Of a DNA stretch of 64,000 nucleotides, positions 1 through 7,876 are shown in pieces. A program made the position numbers and the translations under genes. Numbering within the stretch: position 1 is the first letter of the stretch; each line of letters starts with the position of its first letter. Source of the stretch: VAZQ01 sp963739175 (lineage in GTDB: Bacteria; Pseudomonadota; Alphaproteobacteria; Rhizobiales; Xanthobacteraceae); contig CAVTZH010000009.1 in the NCBI GenBank assembly GCA_963739175.1, positions 682,001 to 746,000 of the forward strand, in the 5' to 3' direction. The notes beneath the pieces were generated by a model. The model did not search any database. It saw only the letters and a program-made list of their open reading frames with translations, and was not told the origin of the DNA.

Positions 1-699
1 CAGCGGCGAGCGCTGCGCGCTCGACACCGCCAGCGCGCGTATTGCGCCCGATTGAACATGGGGCACGATCGCGGCGAGCGGCACCACCGCGACGTCGATC
101 TCCCCGGCGATCAGCGCGGTGTTGAGCGGCGCGTCGCCGCGATAGGGGATCGCCTGGATGTCGATGCCGGCGGCGCGCTTGAACATCTCCATCGTGAGGT
201 GCAGCGAGTTGCCGACCCCGGTCATGCCGTAGTTGAGGCCGCCCGGCTTCGCCTTGGCGAGCGCGATCAGGTCCTTGGCGGTGCGCGCCGGCAGCTTGGT
301 GTTGGCCACCAGCACCGTCGACGTGGCGACGAGCTGCGTCACCGGGATGAAATCGCGCATGGTGTCGAACGGCAGCGATTTGTAGATCGCCGGGCTGATC
401 GCCTGGCCGTTGGTATTTTGCAGAATGGTGTAGCCGTCGGGCGCGGCCTTGGCGACGTCGGCGGCGCCCGTGGTGCCGCCGGCGCCGGCGCGATTCTCGA
501 TCACCACCGGCTGGCCGACCGCTTCCTGCAGCCTGGCGCCGACGATGCGCGCGAGCTGGTCGACCGCGCCGCCGGCCGCGAATGGCACCACGACGCGGAT
601 CGGCTTCGACGGATAGGGCTGGGCGAAGGCGGGTGTGCAAATAACTGCGGCGCCGGCGGCAACAACCGCCATCAGTCGCGCGAACCGCAAGCGCCTCAT
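1..699 (-). CDS. Bug family (TctC-like) tripartite tricarboxylate transporter receptor, partial
   Basis: Periplasmic binding receptor that would deliver a carboxylate or similar small acid to a TctAB-type membrane unit. The N-terminus has a signal peptide ending in AFAQ near residue 27, then the family's YPSKPIRVVVPFAAGG opening and the IENRAGAGG loop about 30 residues later. The ATG is preceded by AAGGAGGGAA at ideal spacing, so the start is firm. About 233 codons are inside the window and the last ~90 lie beyond the left edge. No TctA or TctB gene is nearby, as is common for Bug receptors. The ligand cannot be read from the sequence. Confidence 0.93.
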   Translation of the reverse strand, partial: MRRLRFARLMAVVAAGAAVICTPAFAQPYPSKPIRVVVPFAAGGAVDQLARIVGARLQEAVGQPVVIENRAGAGGTTGAADVAKAAPDGYTILQNTNGQAISPAIYKSLPFDTMRDFIPVTQLVATSTVLVANTKLPARTAKDLIALAKAKPGGLNYGMTGVGNSLHLTMEMFKRAAGIDIQAIPYRGDAPLNTALIAGEIDVAVVPLAAIVPHVQSGAIRALAVSSAQRSPL

Positions 700-763
700 G
701 TTCCCTCCTTATTTGTGGCTTTGTAGGTCACGGTTGGGCGCGATGATACAACGATCCGCTCGT

Positions 764-780
764 CCCCGCGAAAGCGGGAC
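764..780. repeat. Short palindromic repeat, CCCGC-GAAA-GCGGG type
   Basis: A small inverted repeat with a GAAA loop, a core shared in reverse sense with the copy near 1.7 kb. It resembles the short REP-like palindromes scattered between genes of Bradyrhizobium relatives. The 300 bases between the Bug start and the hairpin near 0.95 kb hold nothing else I can support. Confidence 0.55.
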
Positions 781-951
781 CCAGAGCCAAAGGCGAGATT
801 CCTGGATCCCGCTGCTATCGGCACAATTCGCTATCGCTTTGATACAGCGCGATAACTGCGAGACGCCTGGAAACAGCGTGTAAGCACTGTGTAAGTATTT
901 TGCGCCGAAACCAGTGCGGCCTAGCCCACCAAAGTCCGGCACTAGCAGCCA

Positions 952-977
952 TAACCCGGCGCTCTCGCGCCGGGTTA
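952..977 (-). terminator. Hairpin downstream of the double-glycine leader peptide gene
   Basis: A perfect 11-bp stem (TAACCCGGCGC pairing with GCGCCGGGTTA) with a 4-base loop lies 23 bases after the stop codon of the small peptide gene on the minus strand. There is no strong T-tract, so it may be a terminator or simply a 3' stabilising hairpin. Its position supports the peptide gene being a discrete transcript. Confidence 0.5.
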
Positions 978-999
978 GGCAGCTTCGGCGTCCAGCTCC

Positions 1000-1209
1000 T
1001 CAGTCCCGGTGGACAGACGTGCCCTCGCTGCCGGGGGCGACAAGGATGCTGCCAATGGACTTGATACCGACACTGACCGCGCCGTCGTTCCACCACATGA
1101 TTCGGATGATTCCGAAATCGTACATATTCCCGGCGCCGCCGGACACGCTATCGAGTTCGGCATCCGCGAGCGGGCGAATGCCAGATTCCTGGATGTTCAC
1201 ACTGTGCAT
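1000..1209 (-). CDS. Small peptide with a double-glycine (bacteriocin-type) leader
   Basis: A 69-residue peptide. Residues 1-25 form a leader ending in LADAELDSVSGG, which matches the L-x(3)-E-L-x(2)-V-S-G-G pattern cut by C39 peptidase/ABC exporters (PCAT). The predicted core is about 44 residues, Gly/Ser/Ile-rich with a WW pair and no cysteine. A GGGAGA ribosome site sits about 6 bases before the ATG, and a hairpin follows the stop. Leaders of this type occur on class II bacteriocins, RiPP precursors and other exported peptides. No exporter or modifying enzyme is in the window, so the function is unknown. Confidence 0.62.
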   Translation of the reverse strand: MHSVNIQESGIRPLADAELDSVSGGAGNMYDFGIIRIMWWNDGAVSVGIKSIGSILVAPGSEGTSVHRD

Positions 1210-1380
1210 TTCACGTCTCCCGTGTTGTCGCTAGGCGGACCATTCCGCTTTCGCAGGGAGACTGTCGCGTATTCCCGGCTCCGGCGATGTGATGCCAAAC
1301 ACACATTGTTGGATCAGGGATATTGCTGACGCGAATGTCTCAGACTGGGGTCGCTTGCGAGCCCGCGCGCCTGGGCGCAT

Positions 1381-1413
1381 AGAAAGCCCCGCGGCGTTGG
1401 GGCACCGCGGGGC
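1381..1413 (-). terminator. Rho-independent terminator-like hairpin
   Basis: Stem GCCCCGCGG/CCGCGGGGC, 9 bp, read on the minus strand and followed by TTTCT. It lies 10 bases after the TGA of a short cysteine-rich reading frame on the same strand, so something is probably transcribed leftwards into it. Confidence 0.55.
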
Positions 1414-1422
1414 CGAAATTAC

Positions 1423-1548
1423 TCACGACCAGCAGGAAGAGCCGCACCCATAACATGGGAGACTCTCTTGCGCATCCGTCGAACCGTCTATTGGAAATTC
1501 GGCGCGCCGATCACGCTGGCGTTCCTCGCGTGCATCGCTGACCAACAT
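1423..1548 (-). CDS. Candidate short cysteine-rich peptide
   Basis: A 41-residue frame from an ATG to a TGA placed just ahead of a terminator-like hairpin. Its last ten residues are CYGCGSSCWS, with three cysteines packed beside Gly, Ser and Trp, reminiscent in composition of modified-peptide cores; the rest is charged. No good ribosome site precedes the ATG and I recognise no family. The case rests on the hairpin position and the unusual C-terminus. An opposite-strand frame with a TTG start overlaps it and cannot be excluded as the real gene. Confidence 0.25.
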   Translation of the reverse strand: MLVSDAREERQRDRRAEFPIDGSTDAQESLPCYGCGSSCWS

Positions 1549-1694
1549 CCCGAAGCTGTCGAACCGCCACCCGCACCGGCAACAGCGAACGTGAAGGAAC
1601 GCCGCGGGCCGCACAGATGGACCGCGAAGGCGGAACGGACGCCGCGGCTGACCGACGCCTATATCCGCCGCGCGTTGGAACCCTGGCCAATGAA

Positions 1695-1714
1695 ATTCCC
1701 GCTTTCGCGGGAAT
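1695..1714. repeat. Short palindromic repeat, ATTCCCGC-TTTC-GCGGGAAT
   Basis: An 8-bp perfect stem with a TTTC loop, the same core as the repeat near 0.77 kb. It lies 25 bases after the chemoreceptor stop codon and may act as a 3' hairpin for that transcript. Confidence 0.6.
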
Positions 1715-1738
1715 GAGCGGAGGAGAGAGCCTGCGCGA

Positions 1739-3653
1739 TTAGGCCGCGACGTTGCCGAGGAAGGTCTCGATCTCGCGCCGCAAATTGTCGACCGCGCCTT
1801 CGACCGACTCCGAGGCCGACAGCACGACTTCCGCCGAGGTGCGGGTGGCGACCGCGGCATCGGCGACCTCGCCGAGCACCGCGACGATCTTTGCGGTCTC
1901 CTGCGCGGCGGTGGCGACGTTGTTGGAGATGTCGAGCGTCGCCGCGCTCTGCTCCTCGATCGAGCCTGCGACCGCCGAGGTGTAGGAGCTGATCTCCCCG
2001 ATGCATTTCTCGATGCTGCCGACCGCGTGGATCGCGCCTTTGGTGGAGGACTGCACCGCCGAAATCTGCTCGGCGACGTCCTCGGTCGCCTTGCCGGTCT
2101 GCAGCGCCAGCGATTTGACCTCGGAGGCGACCACCGCGAAGCCGCGGCCGGCCTCGCCGGCGCGCGCCGCCTCGATGGTGGCGTTGAGCGCGAGGAGATT
2201 GGTCTGCCCGGAGATCTGTTGGATCAGATTGATGACGTCGCCGATCTTCTGCGCCGCATTCGACAGTCCGTCGAACTCGTCATTGGTGGCGTGGACCTTG
2301 CTCACGGCGTCGCGCACGATCTTGGTGGTCTGCGCGACCTGCTGTCCGATCTCGGTGGCGGCGCTCGACATCTGGCGGGTGGCCGCCGCGGCGTTCTCGA
2401 CGCTGGTCGAGGCGCCCTGCGACGATTGCAGGATGCCTTTGGCGCGCTGCGAGGCCTGCTCCGACGAGCCGAACAGCTTGGCCGCTGTCGATTTCATCGC
2501 ATTGGTCGAGGCGCTGACGGTCGTAAGCACGCTTTCGACGCGCTGGCGGAACGACGCGATGGCGGAATCGATCGAATCGCGGTGCGCCTGCTCGGTGATG
2601 TCTTCGTGGGTCGCGACCCAGCCGCCGCCCGGCATCGGCGCTCGCACCACCTTGATCAGGCGGCCATCGGTGAGCTTGTCGATGCGGCTGGAAACGGCGT
2701 CGGGTGAGTGGTTCCTCAGCGCCTTGAACTGCTCCTGCTCCGACTTCGCGAGGATGCCGCTCGTCAATCCGATGCCGGATGATGGCCTCGTGGCCGGCCC
2801 CGGGCGCCGTCAGCTCGGGCGGCAGCGCATAGAGGCGCGCATAGCGCTCGTTGCAGACGACAAGCCGCTTGTCGGCATCGAACATGCACAGACCCTGCGA
2901 CATGTTGTTGAGCGCGGCATTGAAGCGGACGGCCTGGGTCTGCACCTGCGTGGTCGACGATTCCCGCTCGCTCAATTGCCGGAAGTGGAGGATCGAGATC
3001 GCCAATCCGATTCCGGCGAGCGCCAGGAACAGGCCGAGGGCGACCGTGAAGCTCTGCGTCTTGATGCCCTGCAGGAATGGGCCAATCGGGACGTCGATCG
3101 CGAACGCGCCCATGACGTCGTTCAACCGCCACTGGAATTTGTCCGATTGCAGCTGGTTGTGGCAATTCACGCAGCTCTGCTCGTTGGCGAGCGACGGATA
3201 GACCGTGCGCAGAATCTGCCGGTTATCGATGGTGGTGAGCGCCGAGCGCGGGCTGCGGTCGGCGGTGGTCGTAAACGCCTCGATCATCGCGGCCGTCTCG
3301 GCGTCGATGGGCGGCGTCTTGATCTCGCGGCCCGACCGCCCGACCCAGCGCAACACGTAGGTGCCGCTGTTGCCGAGCTGCTTGTTGAAGGTCTCGATCG
3401 AGTGGGCGCGGAATGTGGCCGGCACCGGCGCGTTGTCGCCGAACTGCGAGCGCAGGCGCGAATAGTTGGTCACGAACGCGTCGACGAGCTGAAGCGTCGT
3501 GGCTTTCTCATCGACCTTGTCGGCGATGAAGGTCGTCAGGCTGGAGTTGTAGAAATAGCTCGCGACGGAGGCGCTGATGATCGCCGCGAGGACCAAGTAA
3601 ATAAGGAGGATCCGCCCGGCCTTCGAGCGAACAAAACGAACTAAGGTACTCAT
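1739..3653 (-). CDS. Methyl-accepting chemotaxis protein with periplasmic heme-motif sensor and PAS domain (one frameshift)
   Basis: Transmembrane chemoreceptor that signals to CheA/CheW. In order: a membrane segment (residues ~15-33), a periplasmic Tll0287-like (DUF3365-type) region with a c-type heme motif CVNCH at 161-165, a second membrane segment (~196-216), a PAS domain (NNMSQGLCMFDADKRLVVCN) and a long MCP signalling domain with the conserved hairpin (GQTNLLALNATIEAARAGE). No HAMP domain is evident between membrane and PAS. Near 2767 the frame breaks. Dropping one G joins HRID to SGILAK and restores the usual PAS sequence, so this is likely a sequence error. The stop is followed by a palindromic repeat. 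Confidence 0.88.
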
Positions 3654-3758
3654 TCCCGCCCCGAGGCTTGGCAATAGCGGGGATTATCGTATTAGAAAGG
3701 TTAATGAACCCTATCGATGTAGAACACTATGCTAACTTTGATTGCGCGCGCCGCCGGG

Positions 3759-3791
3759 AAGTCCGCCCACATTTCAAGTCCGCCCACATTT
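3759..3791. repeat. Tandem duplication of a 16-base unit at a gene end
   Basis: AAGTCCGCCCACATTT occurs twice with a 17-base period, spanning the 3' end of the adjacent binding-protein gene. The duplication supplies that gene's final codons and stop. Confidence 0.75.
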
Positions 3792-4560
3792 GGTGATCAG
3801 GCCGCCGCCGGGTTCGAGACCGCGCGCCCGCATCGCCGCGGCGGCTTCAGGCGACGTAAAGAATCCGATCAACGCCTTGGCGGCATCGGGTGCGGTCGCA
3901 CCGGCTCCGACCACGGCGGAGAGATGCGTCACGAGCTGCAGCTCCGCCGGCAACGGCCCGACGACGTCGAGGCCCTTCACCGGTTTCATGGCGCTGATCT
4001 GCCAGATCGCCAGCTCAGCTTCGCCGCTGACCACCATGCGGCCCGACGAGGTGCCGTCGCCGAGCCGATATTTCGGCTTCATCACGTCGGCGATGCCGAG
4101 CTGCTCGAAGATCTTGACCGTGTGCACGCCGCTGGCGGCGCCGGTGCCCGGATCGGAGAAGGTGACGGCCTTTACGGCGAGCAATGTCTTTCGCAGCGAT
4201 GCCGCCGTTCCGATATCCGGATGCGGCGTGCCGCTGCGCACGCCGACGCCCATCAGCGAGCGCGCGATGCCGGTGCTCGTCCCCGCGAGCTTGCCGGCCT
4301 TCGCCAGTTCATCGACGACGTCCGGCGTCACCACCAGGAGATCGACCGCTTCGCCCGCGACCACGCGCTTGGCGACCTGCGCCGAGGTGCCGAAGCCGAG
4401 CATGACCTTGTGTCCCGCTCGCGCGCTCGAACAGCGGCGCGACGTCTTCGAGCATCGTGCGCACGGAATTGGAGGCTAGGACTTTGACCTCCGCGGCCTG
4501 CACGCTGTGAACGGACGATAGCGTCATGAGCGCAAGCCCCAGGCCCTTGAGATTCATCAT
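3774..4560 (-). CDS. ModA-like periplasmic substrate-binding protein (one frameshift)
   Basis: Extracellular solute-binding protein of the molybdate-binding/SBP_bac_11 type. A signal peptide (MMNLKGLGLALMTLSSVHS...QAA) leads into VKVLASNSVRTMLEDVAPLFE, then GFGTSAQVAKRVVAGEAVDL, both typical of the fold. The frame breaks near 4414 inside a GGG run. Removing one G gives SGHKVMLGFGTS and a continuous protein of about 260 residues. No ModB or ModC is adjacent. Close relatives in rhizobia are often orphan proteins of unknown ligand, so molybdate is not assured. Confidence 0.82.
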
Positions 4561-4660
4561 TCACTCCACGCGATCCCGCGGCCGCATGATATAGTGGCGC
4601 TCCCGCGACGCAATTGCAGAAAATCAAAACACCAGCCACGTCCGACGAAGGCCCTCGACC

Positions 4661-5659
4661 GTGATTATCGACGTGTTCAACCACTTCATGCCGCAGGCCT
4701 ATCTCGACCGCCTGGCGAAGCTCGCGCCCGACCACATCGCGGTCACCGGCTTTCCGCGCTTGAAGCCGCTGGTCGATGTCGATGCGCGGCGCCGTCTGCT
4801 CGACCAGTTCGGCGACCTGCGCCAGGTGATCTGCCTCGCCAATCCGCCGCTCGAGCTGGTCGCGACGCCGGAGCAATCGCCGGAGCTGGCGCGTGTGGCG
4901 AACGACGCGCTGGCCGAGGTCTGCCGCGACCATCCCGATCGTTTCCCGGCGTTCATCGCATCGCTGCCGATGAACAATGTCGACGCGTGCCTCGACGAGA
5001 TCGACCGCGCCATCACGCAGCTTGGCGCGCGCGGCATCCAGGTGTTCACCAATGTCGCCGGCAAGCCGCTCAGCGCACCCGAGTTCCGGCCGATCTTCCA
5101 GAAGATGGCGGCGCACGACCTGCCGGTCTTCGTGCATCCCATGCGCGGGCCGAATTTTCCGGACTATGCCAGCGAGAAGATGTCGGAGCACGAGATCTGG
5201 TTCAGCTTCGGCTGGCCGTACGAGACCACGGCCTGCATGACGCGGCTGATCTATGCCGGCATCTTCGACGAGCTGCCGACCCTGAAGATCATCAGCCATC
5301 ACATGGGCGGCATGATCCCGTATTTCGCCGGCAAGATTAAGCTCGGCTTCCGGCAGATCTTCTTCGGCACCACCGAGGACAATCCGGTGGCGAAGGAAAG
5401 CGGGCTGAAGAAGCCGCCGCTCGACTATTTCAAGATGCTCTATGCCGACACCGCGCTCGGCGAGGATGCGCCGACGAAGTGCGGGCACGCCTTCTTCGGC
5501 ACCGGCAACTGCCTGTTTGCCACCGACGCGCCGTTCGACGCCGAGCAGGGCTACCGCCTCATCGCCAATACGCTGCGCGCGGTCGAGGCGCTGGAGATAT
5601 CGAAGGCGGAGCGGGATGCGATATTTTCTGGCAATGCGAAGAGGTTGTTGAAGCTGTAG
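4661..5659 (+). CDS. Amidohydrolase-2 family protein (ACMSD-like TIM barrel)
   Basis: A 332-residue metal-dependent hydrolase or decarboxylase of the family that includes aminocarboxymuconate-semialdehyde decarboxylase. Conserved blocks include FVHPMRGPNF (barrel His), KIISHHMGGMIPYFAGKI and the C-terminal FATDAPFD with the catalytic Asp. The usual N-terminal D-x-H-x-H metal motif reads DVFNHF, so the first histidine is replaced by Phe. Translation starts at GTG with GAAGG upstream. The context (dienelactone hydrolase downstream, Bug receptors) fits aromatic or carboxylate breakdown, but the substrate is unknown. Confidence 0.85.
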   Translation: MIIDVFNHFMPQAYLDRLAKLAPDHIAVTGFPRLKPLVDVDARRRLLDQFGDLRQVICLANPPLELVATPEQSPELARVANDALAEVCRDHPDRFPAFIASLPMNNVDACLDEIDRAITQLGARGIQVFTNVAGKPLSAPEFRPIFQKMAAHDLPVFVHPMRGPNFPDYASEKMSEHEIWFSFGWPYETTACMTRLIYAGIFDELPTLKIISHHMGGMIPYFAGKIKLGFRQIFFGTTEDNPVAKESGLKKPPLDYFKMLYADTALGEDAPTKCGHAFFGTGNCLFATDAPFDAEQGYRLIANTLRAVEALEISKAERDAIFSGNAKRLLKL

Positions 5660-5664
5660 CGCGC

Positions 5665-5792
5665 GTGTCCCGCACGCGGTGCAGCGCGCGAGCGGTGCGC
5701 CGCAGATGCGGGACCCCGGTTACTTGTGCTTGAAGAAACCGGGGTCCCGGGTCTGCAGCGCATCACTTCGTGCTGCGCCGCGCCCGGGACAC
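5665..5792. repeat. Large imperfect palindromic intergenic element
   Basis: Outer arms GTGTCCC and GGGACAC enclose further matching arms, with a perfect 12-bp core stem (GGGACCCCGGTT with AACCGGGGTCCC, 5710-5721 and 5737-5748). It fills the gap between the amidohydrolase stop and the next gene's ribosome site. It could fold into a long hairpin and end the upstream transcript. It looks like a rhizobial palindromic repeat. Confidence 0.7.
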
Positions 5793-5806
5793 GAGTGGAG
5801 AATGCA

Positions 5807-6514
5807 ATGCGAACGGAAACCATCAAAGTGAAACTGCGCGACGGCGAGATGGGCGCCTACGTCGCCTATCCCGACCGCACGCCGGCCGGCGCCATCATCG
5901 CCATCATGGAGATCTGGGGCGTCAACGACACCATGAAGCGCCACGCGCAGGAATTCGCCGAGGCGGGGTTCGTGTGCCTGGTGCCGGACCTGTTCTGGCG
6001 GCAGGAGCCGGGCGTCGAGCTCTACGACAAGAATCCCGAGGACGTGAAGAAGGCGTTCGATCTCTACTACGACTTCGACTACGACCTCGGCGTGCGCGAC
6101 ATGGAGGACATCCGCGCGTATCTGCAGACCATCCCGGAATGCAACGGCAAGGTCGGCGCGGTCGGCTACTGCCTCGGCGGCAAGCTCTGCTACCTGATGT
6201 GCTGCCGCACCGACATCGATTGCGCGGTCGCCTATTACGGCACCTATATCGAGCATCGCATCAGCGAGGCGAAGAATCTGCACCGTCCGTTCGTGCTGCA
6301 TATGGCGATGAAAGACCGCTGGGTGCAGGCCGAGGTCAACGATCTGCTGGAGCGGCGGCTGTCGCCCAATCCGCTGGTCACGATTCACAAGTATCCGGGC
6401 GCCGATCACGCGTTCGCGCGTCACGGCGGCAAGACCTACTCCAAGCCGGAGGCCGACCGCGCGCTGGCGCTGAGCGTCGATTTCTTCAAGCGGCATCTTG
6501 CCGCCGGGCCCTGA
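5807..6514 (+). CDS. Dienelactone hydrolase family protein
   Basis: Cytoplasmic alpha/beta hydrolase of 235 residues, the enzyme type that opens dienelactones made in chlorocatechol breakdown. The nucleophile elbow is GYCLGG with cysteine, and the histidine lies in DHAFARHGG near the C-terminus; EIWGVND early in the chain is also typical. The chosen ATG has GTGGAG six bases upstream. An in-frame upstream extension exists but would lie inside the palindromic repeat. There is no signal peptide, unlike the second DLH near 38 kb. Confidence 0.92.
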   Translation: MRTETIKVKLRDGEMGAYVAYPDRTPAGAIIAIMEIWGVNDTMKRHAQEFAEAGFVCLVPDLFWRQEPGVELYDKNPEDVKKAFDLYYDFDYDLGVRDMEDIRAYLQTIPECNGKVGAVGYCLGGKLCYLMCCRTDIDCAVAYYGTYIEHRISEAKNLHRPFVLHMAMKDRWVQAEVNDLLERRLSPNPLVTIHKYPGADHAFARHGGKTYSKPEADRALALSVDFFKRHLAAGP

Positions 6515-6624
6515 TCGGCGGTGATGTTGATTGCGGTCTATGATGGTGCAGCGAACTGCTGCATGAGTGGCAGACCTGAGCCCGCCGCTCGACCGCAGCA
6601 AAACAAAATCGGGAGGATCGCACC

Positions 6625-7602
6625 ATGAAGCGACGGGACTTTCTCGCGGGCGGCATGGCCGCCGCAGTCGCCGGCACCAGCAATGCTCCTACATGGGCGC
6701 AGGACTATCCGGCCAAGCCGGTCACGGATCATGGTCTCGACCGCGCCCGGCGGCATGGCGGATACGCTCGGGCGGCTGCTGGCGTCGCACCTGACCCAGG
6801 CGATGGGCCAGCAGTTCTACGTCGAGAACCGCGGCGGCGCCGGCAACATCATCGGCATCGATGCGGTCGCGAAGTCGCCGCCCGACGGCTACACGCTGCT
6901 GGTCTGCGCCGGCACCGTCACCATCAATCACATCATGTACAAGAAGATGCCCTACGACGTGCAGCGCGACCTCGCGCCGATCACGCAGCTCGTCTCGCTG
7001 CCGAACGTGCTGGTGGTGCATCCCTCGCAACCGTACAAGACGCTGGCGGAGTTCGTCGCGGCGGCGAAGGCGAAGCCCGGCCAGATCAACTTCGCCTCCG
7101 CCGGCGTCGGCAGCAATCTGCACCTCTCGATGGAGCTGTTGAAGGCGATGACCGGCATCGACGTCGTGCACGTGCCGTACAAGGGCGTCGGCCCGGCGAT
7201 GTCCGATCTCCTGGGCGGGCACGTCGCCTCGATGGTGTCGAACGTGGCGTCGGCCAAGCCGCATATCGACAACGGGAAACTGCGTGCGCTCGGCGTCACG
7301 TCGCGCGAGCGCGCGCCGGCCTGCCCGACGTTCCGTCGATGGCCGAAGCCGGCGTCAAGGGCTACGAGGTGCTGAACTGGTTCGGCATGTTCGCGCCGGC
7401 CGGGACGCCGGCGCCGATCATCACGCGCATGCACCTGGAGGCGAAGAAGCTTCTGGAGACGCCCGAGATGAAGAAGCGCCTCGCCAACGAGGGCGCCGAG
7501 CCGATCCTCAGCACGCCGTCGGATTTCACGGCGTTCGTCAAATCCGAGATGGCGCAGTGGACCGAGGTCGGCCGCACCGCGAAAATCCAGCCGGCGGATT
7601 AG
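6625..7602 (+). CDS. Bug family TTT receptor (two compensating frameshifts)
   Basis: Periplasmic carboxylate-binding receptor. A twin-arginine-like signal (MKRRDFLAGGMAAAVAG) precedes QDYPAKPVT, then MVSTAPGGMADTLGRLL, VENRGGAGNIIGIDAVA and the later VPYKGVGPAM, all standard Bug blocks. The frame shifts near 6725 (an extra G; removal gives KPVTIMVS) and back near 7333 (one base missing; expected APALPDVPSMAEAG). Together the pieces give a normal ~325-residue protein. GGGAGG precedes the ATG. No permease genes are adjacent. Confidence 0.88.
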   Translation: MKRRDFLAGGMAAAVAGTSNAPTWAQDYPAKPVTDHGLDRARRHGGYARAAAGVAPDPGDGPAVLRREPRRRRQHHRHRCGREVAARRLHAAGLRRHRHHQSHHVQEDALRRAARPRADHAARLAAERAGGASLATVQDAGGVRRGGEGEARPDQLRLRRRRQQSAPLDGAVEGDDRHRRRARAVQGRRPGDVRSPGRARRLDGVERGVGQAAYRQRETACARRHVARARAGLPDVPSMAEAGVKGYEVLNWFGMFAPAGTPAPIITRMHLEAKKLLETPEMKKRLANEGAEPILSTPSDFTAFVKSEMAQWTEVGRTAKIQPAD

Positions 7603-7876
7603 TGGCGCCGCGGCTTCTGCCTTGGGGGCTCGCGCAGCATCTCGTGAATCTCGGCCAGCGCGGCTGCCGCCGCGATCAACGACACCACCCACCATTCTGA
7701 TACCAGACCCGGTAAGCAAGGCGCGGGCAACAAAAAGGCAGTGAACCTGTCGCTTTTGGCCGTGCCATTTGTGCAACGTTGGGGAAAGAAACGACAAGCC
7801 GGCGGCGCCGCCGTTGAGTCCTGGGGACCCCTCCATTAGGGTCTGGTCTGACAGCGGCCGGCTGTTGGGGGCTCAG

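Noticed and set aside
1468..1716. An 82-residue plus-strand frame starting at TTG after GGGAGA
   Set aside because: Its end is made of the palindromic repeat, the composition is Arg/Pro-rich, and no family is evident. The opposite-strand short frame with a terminator is slightly better placed, though neither is secure.
7607..7705. A minus-strand frame ending EIHEMLREPPRQKPRRH between the Bug and FecR genes
   Set aside because: The frame is tail-like, with no convincing start or ribosome site and no recognised family. It may be a fragment, but I cannot support it.
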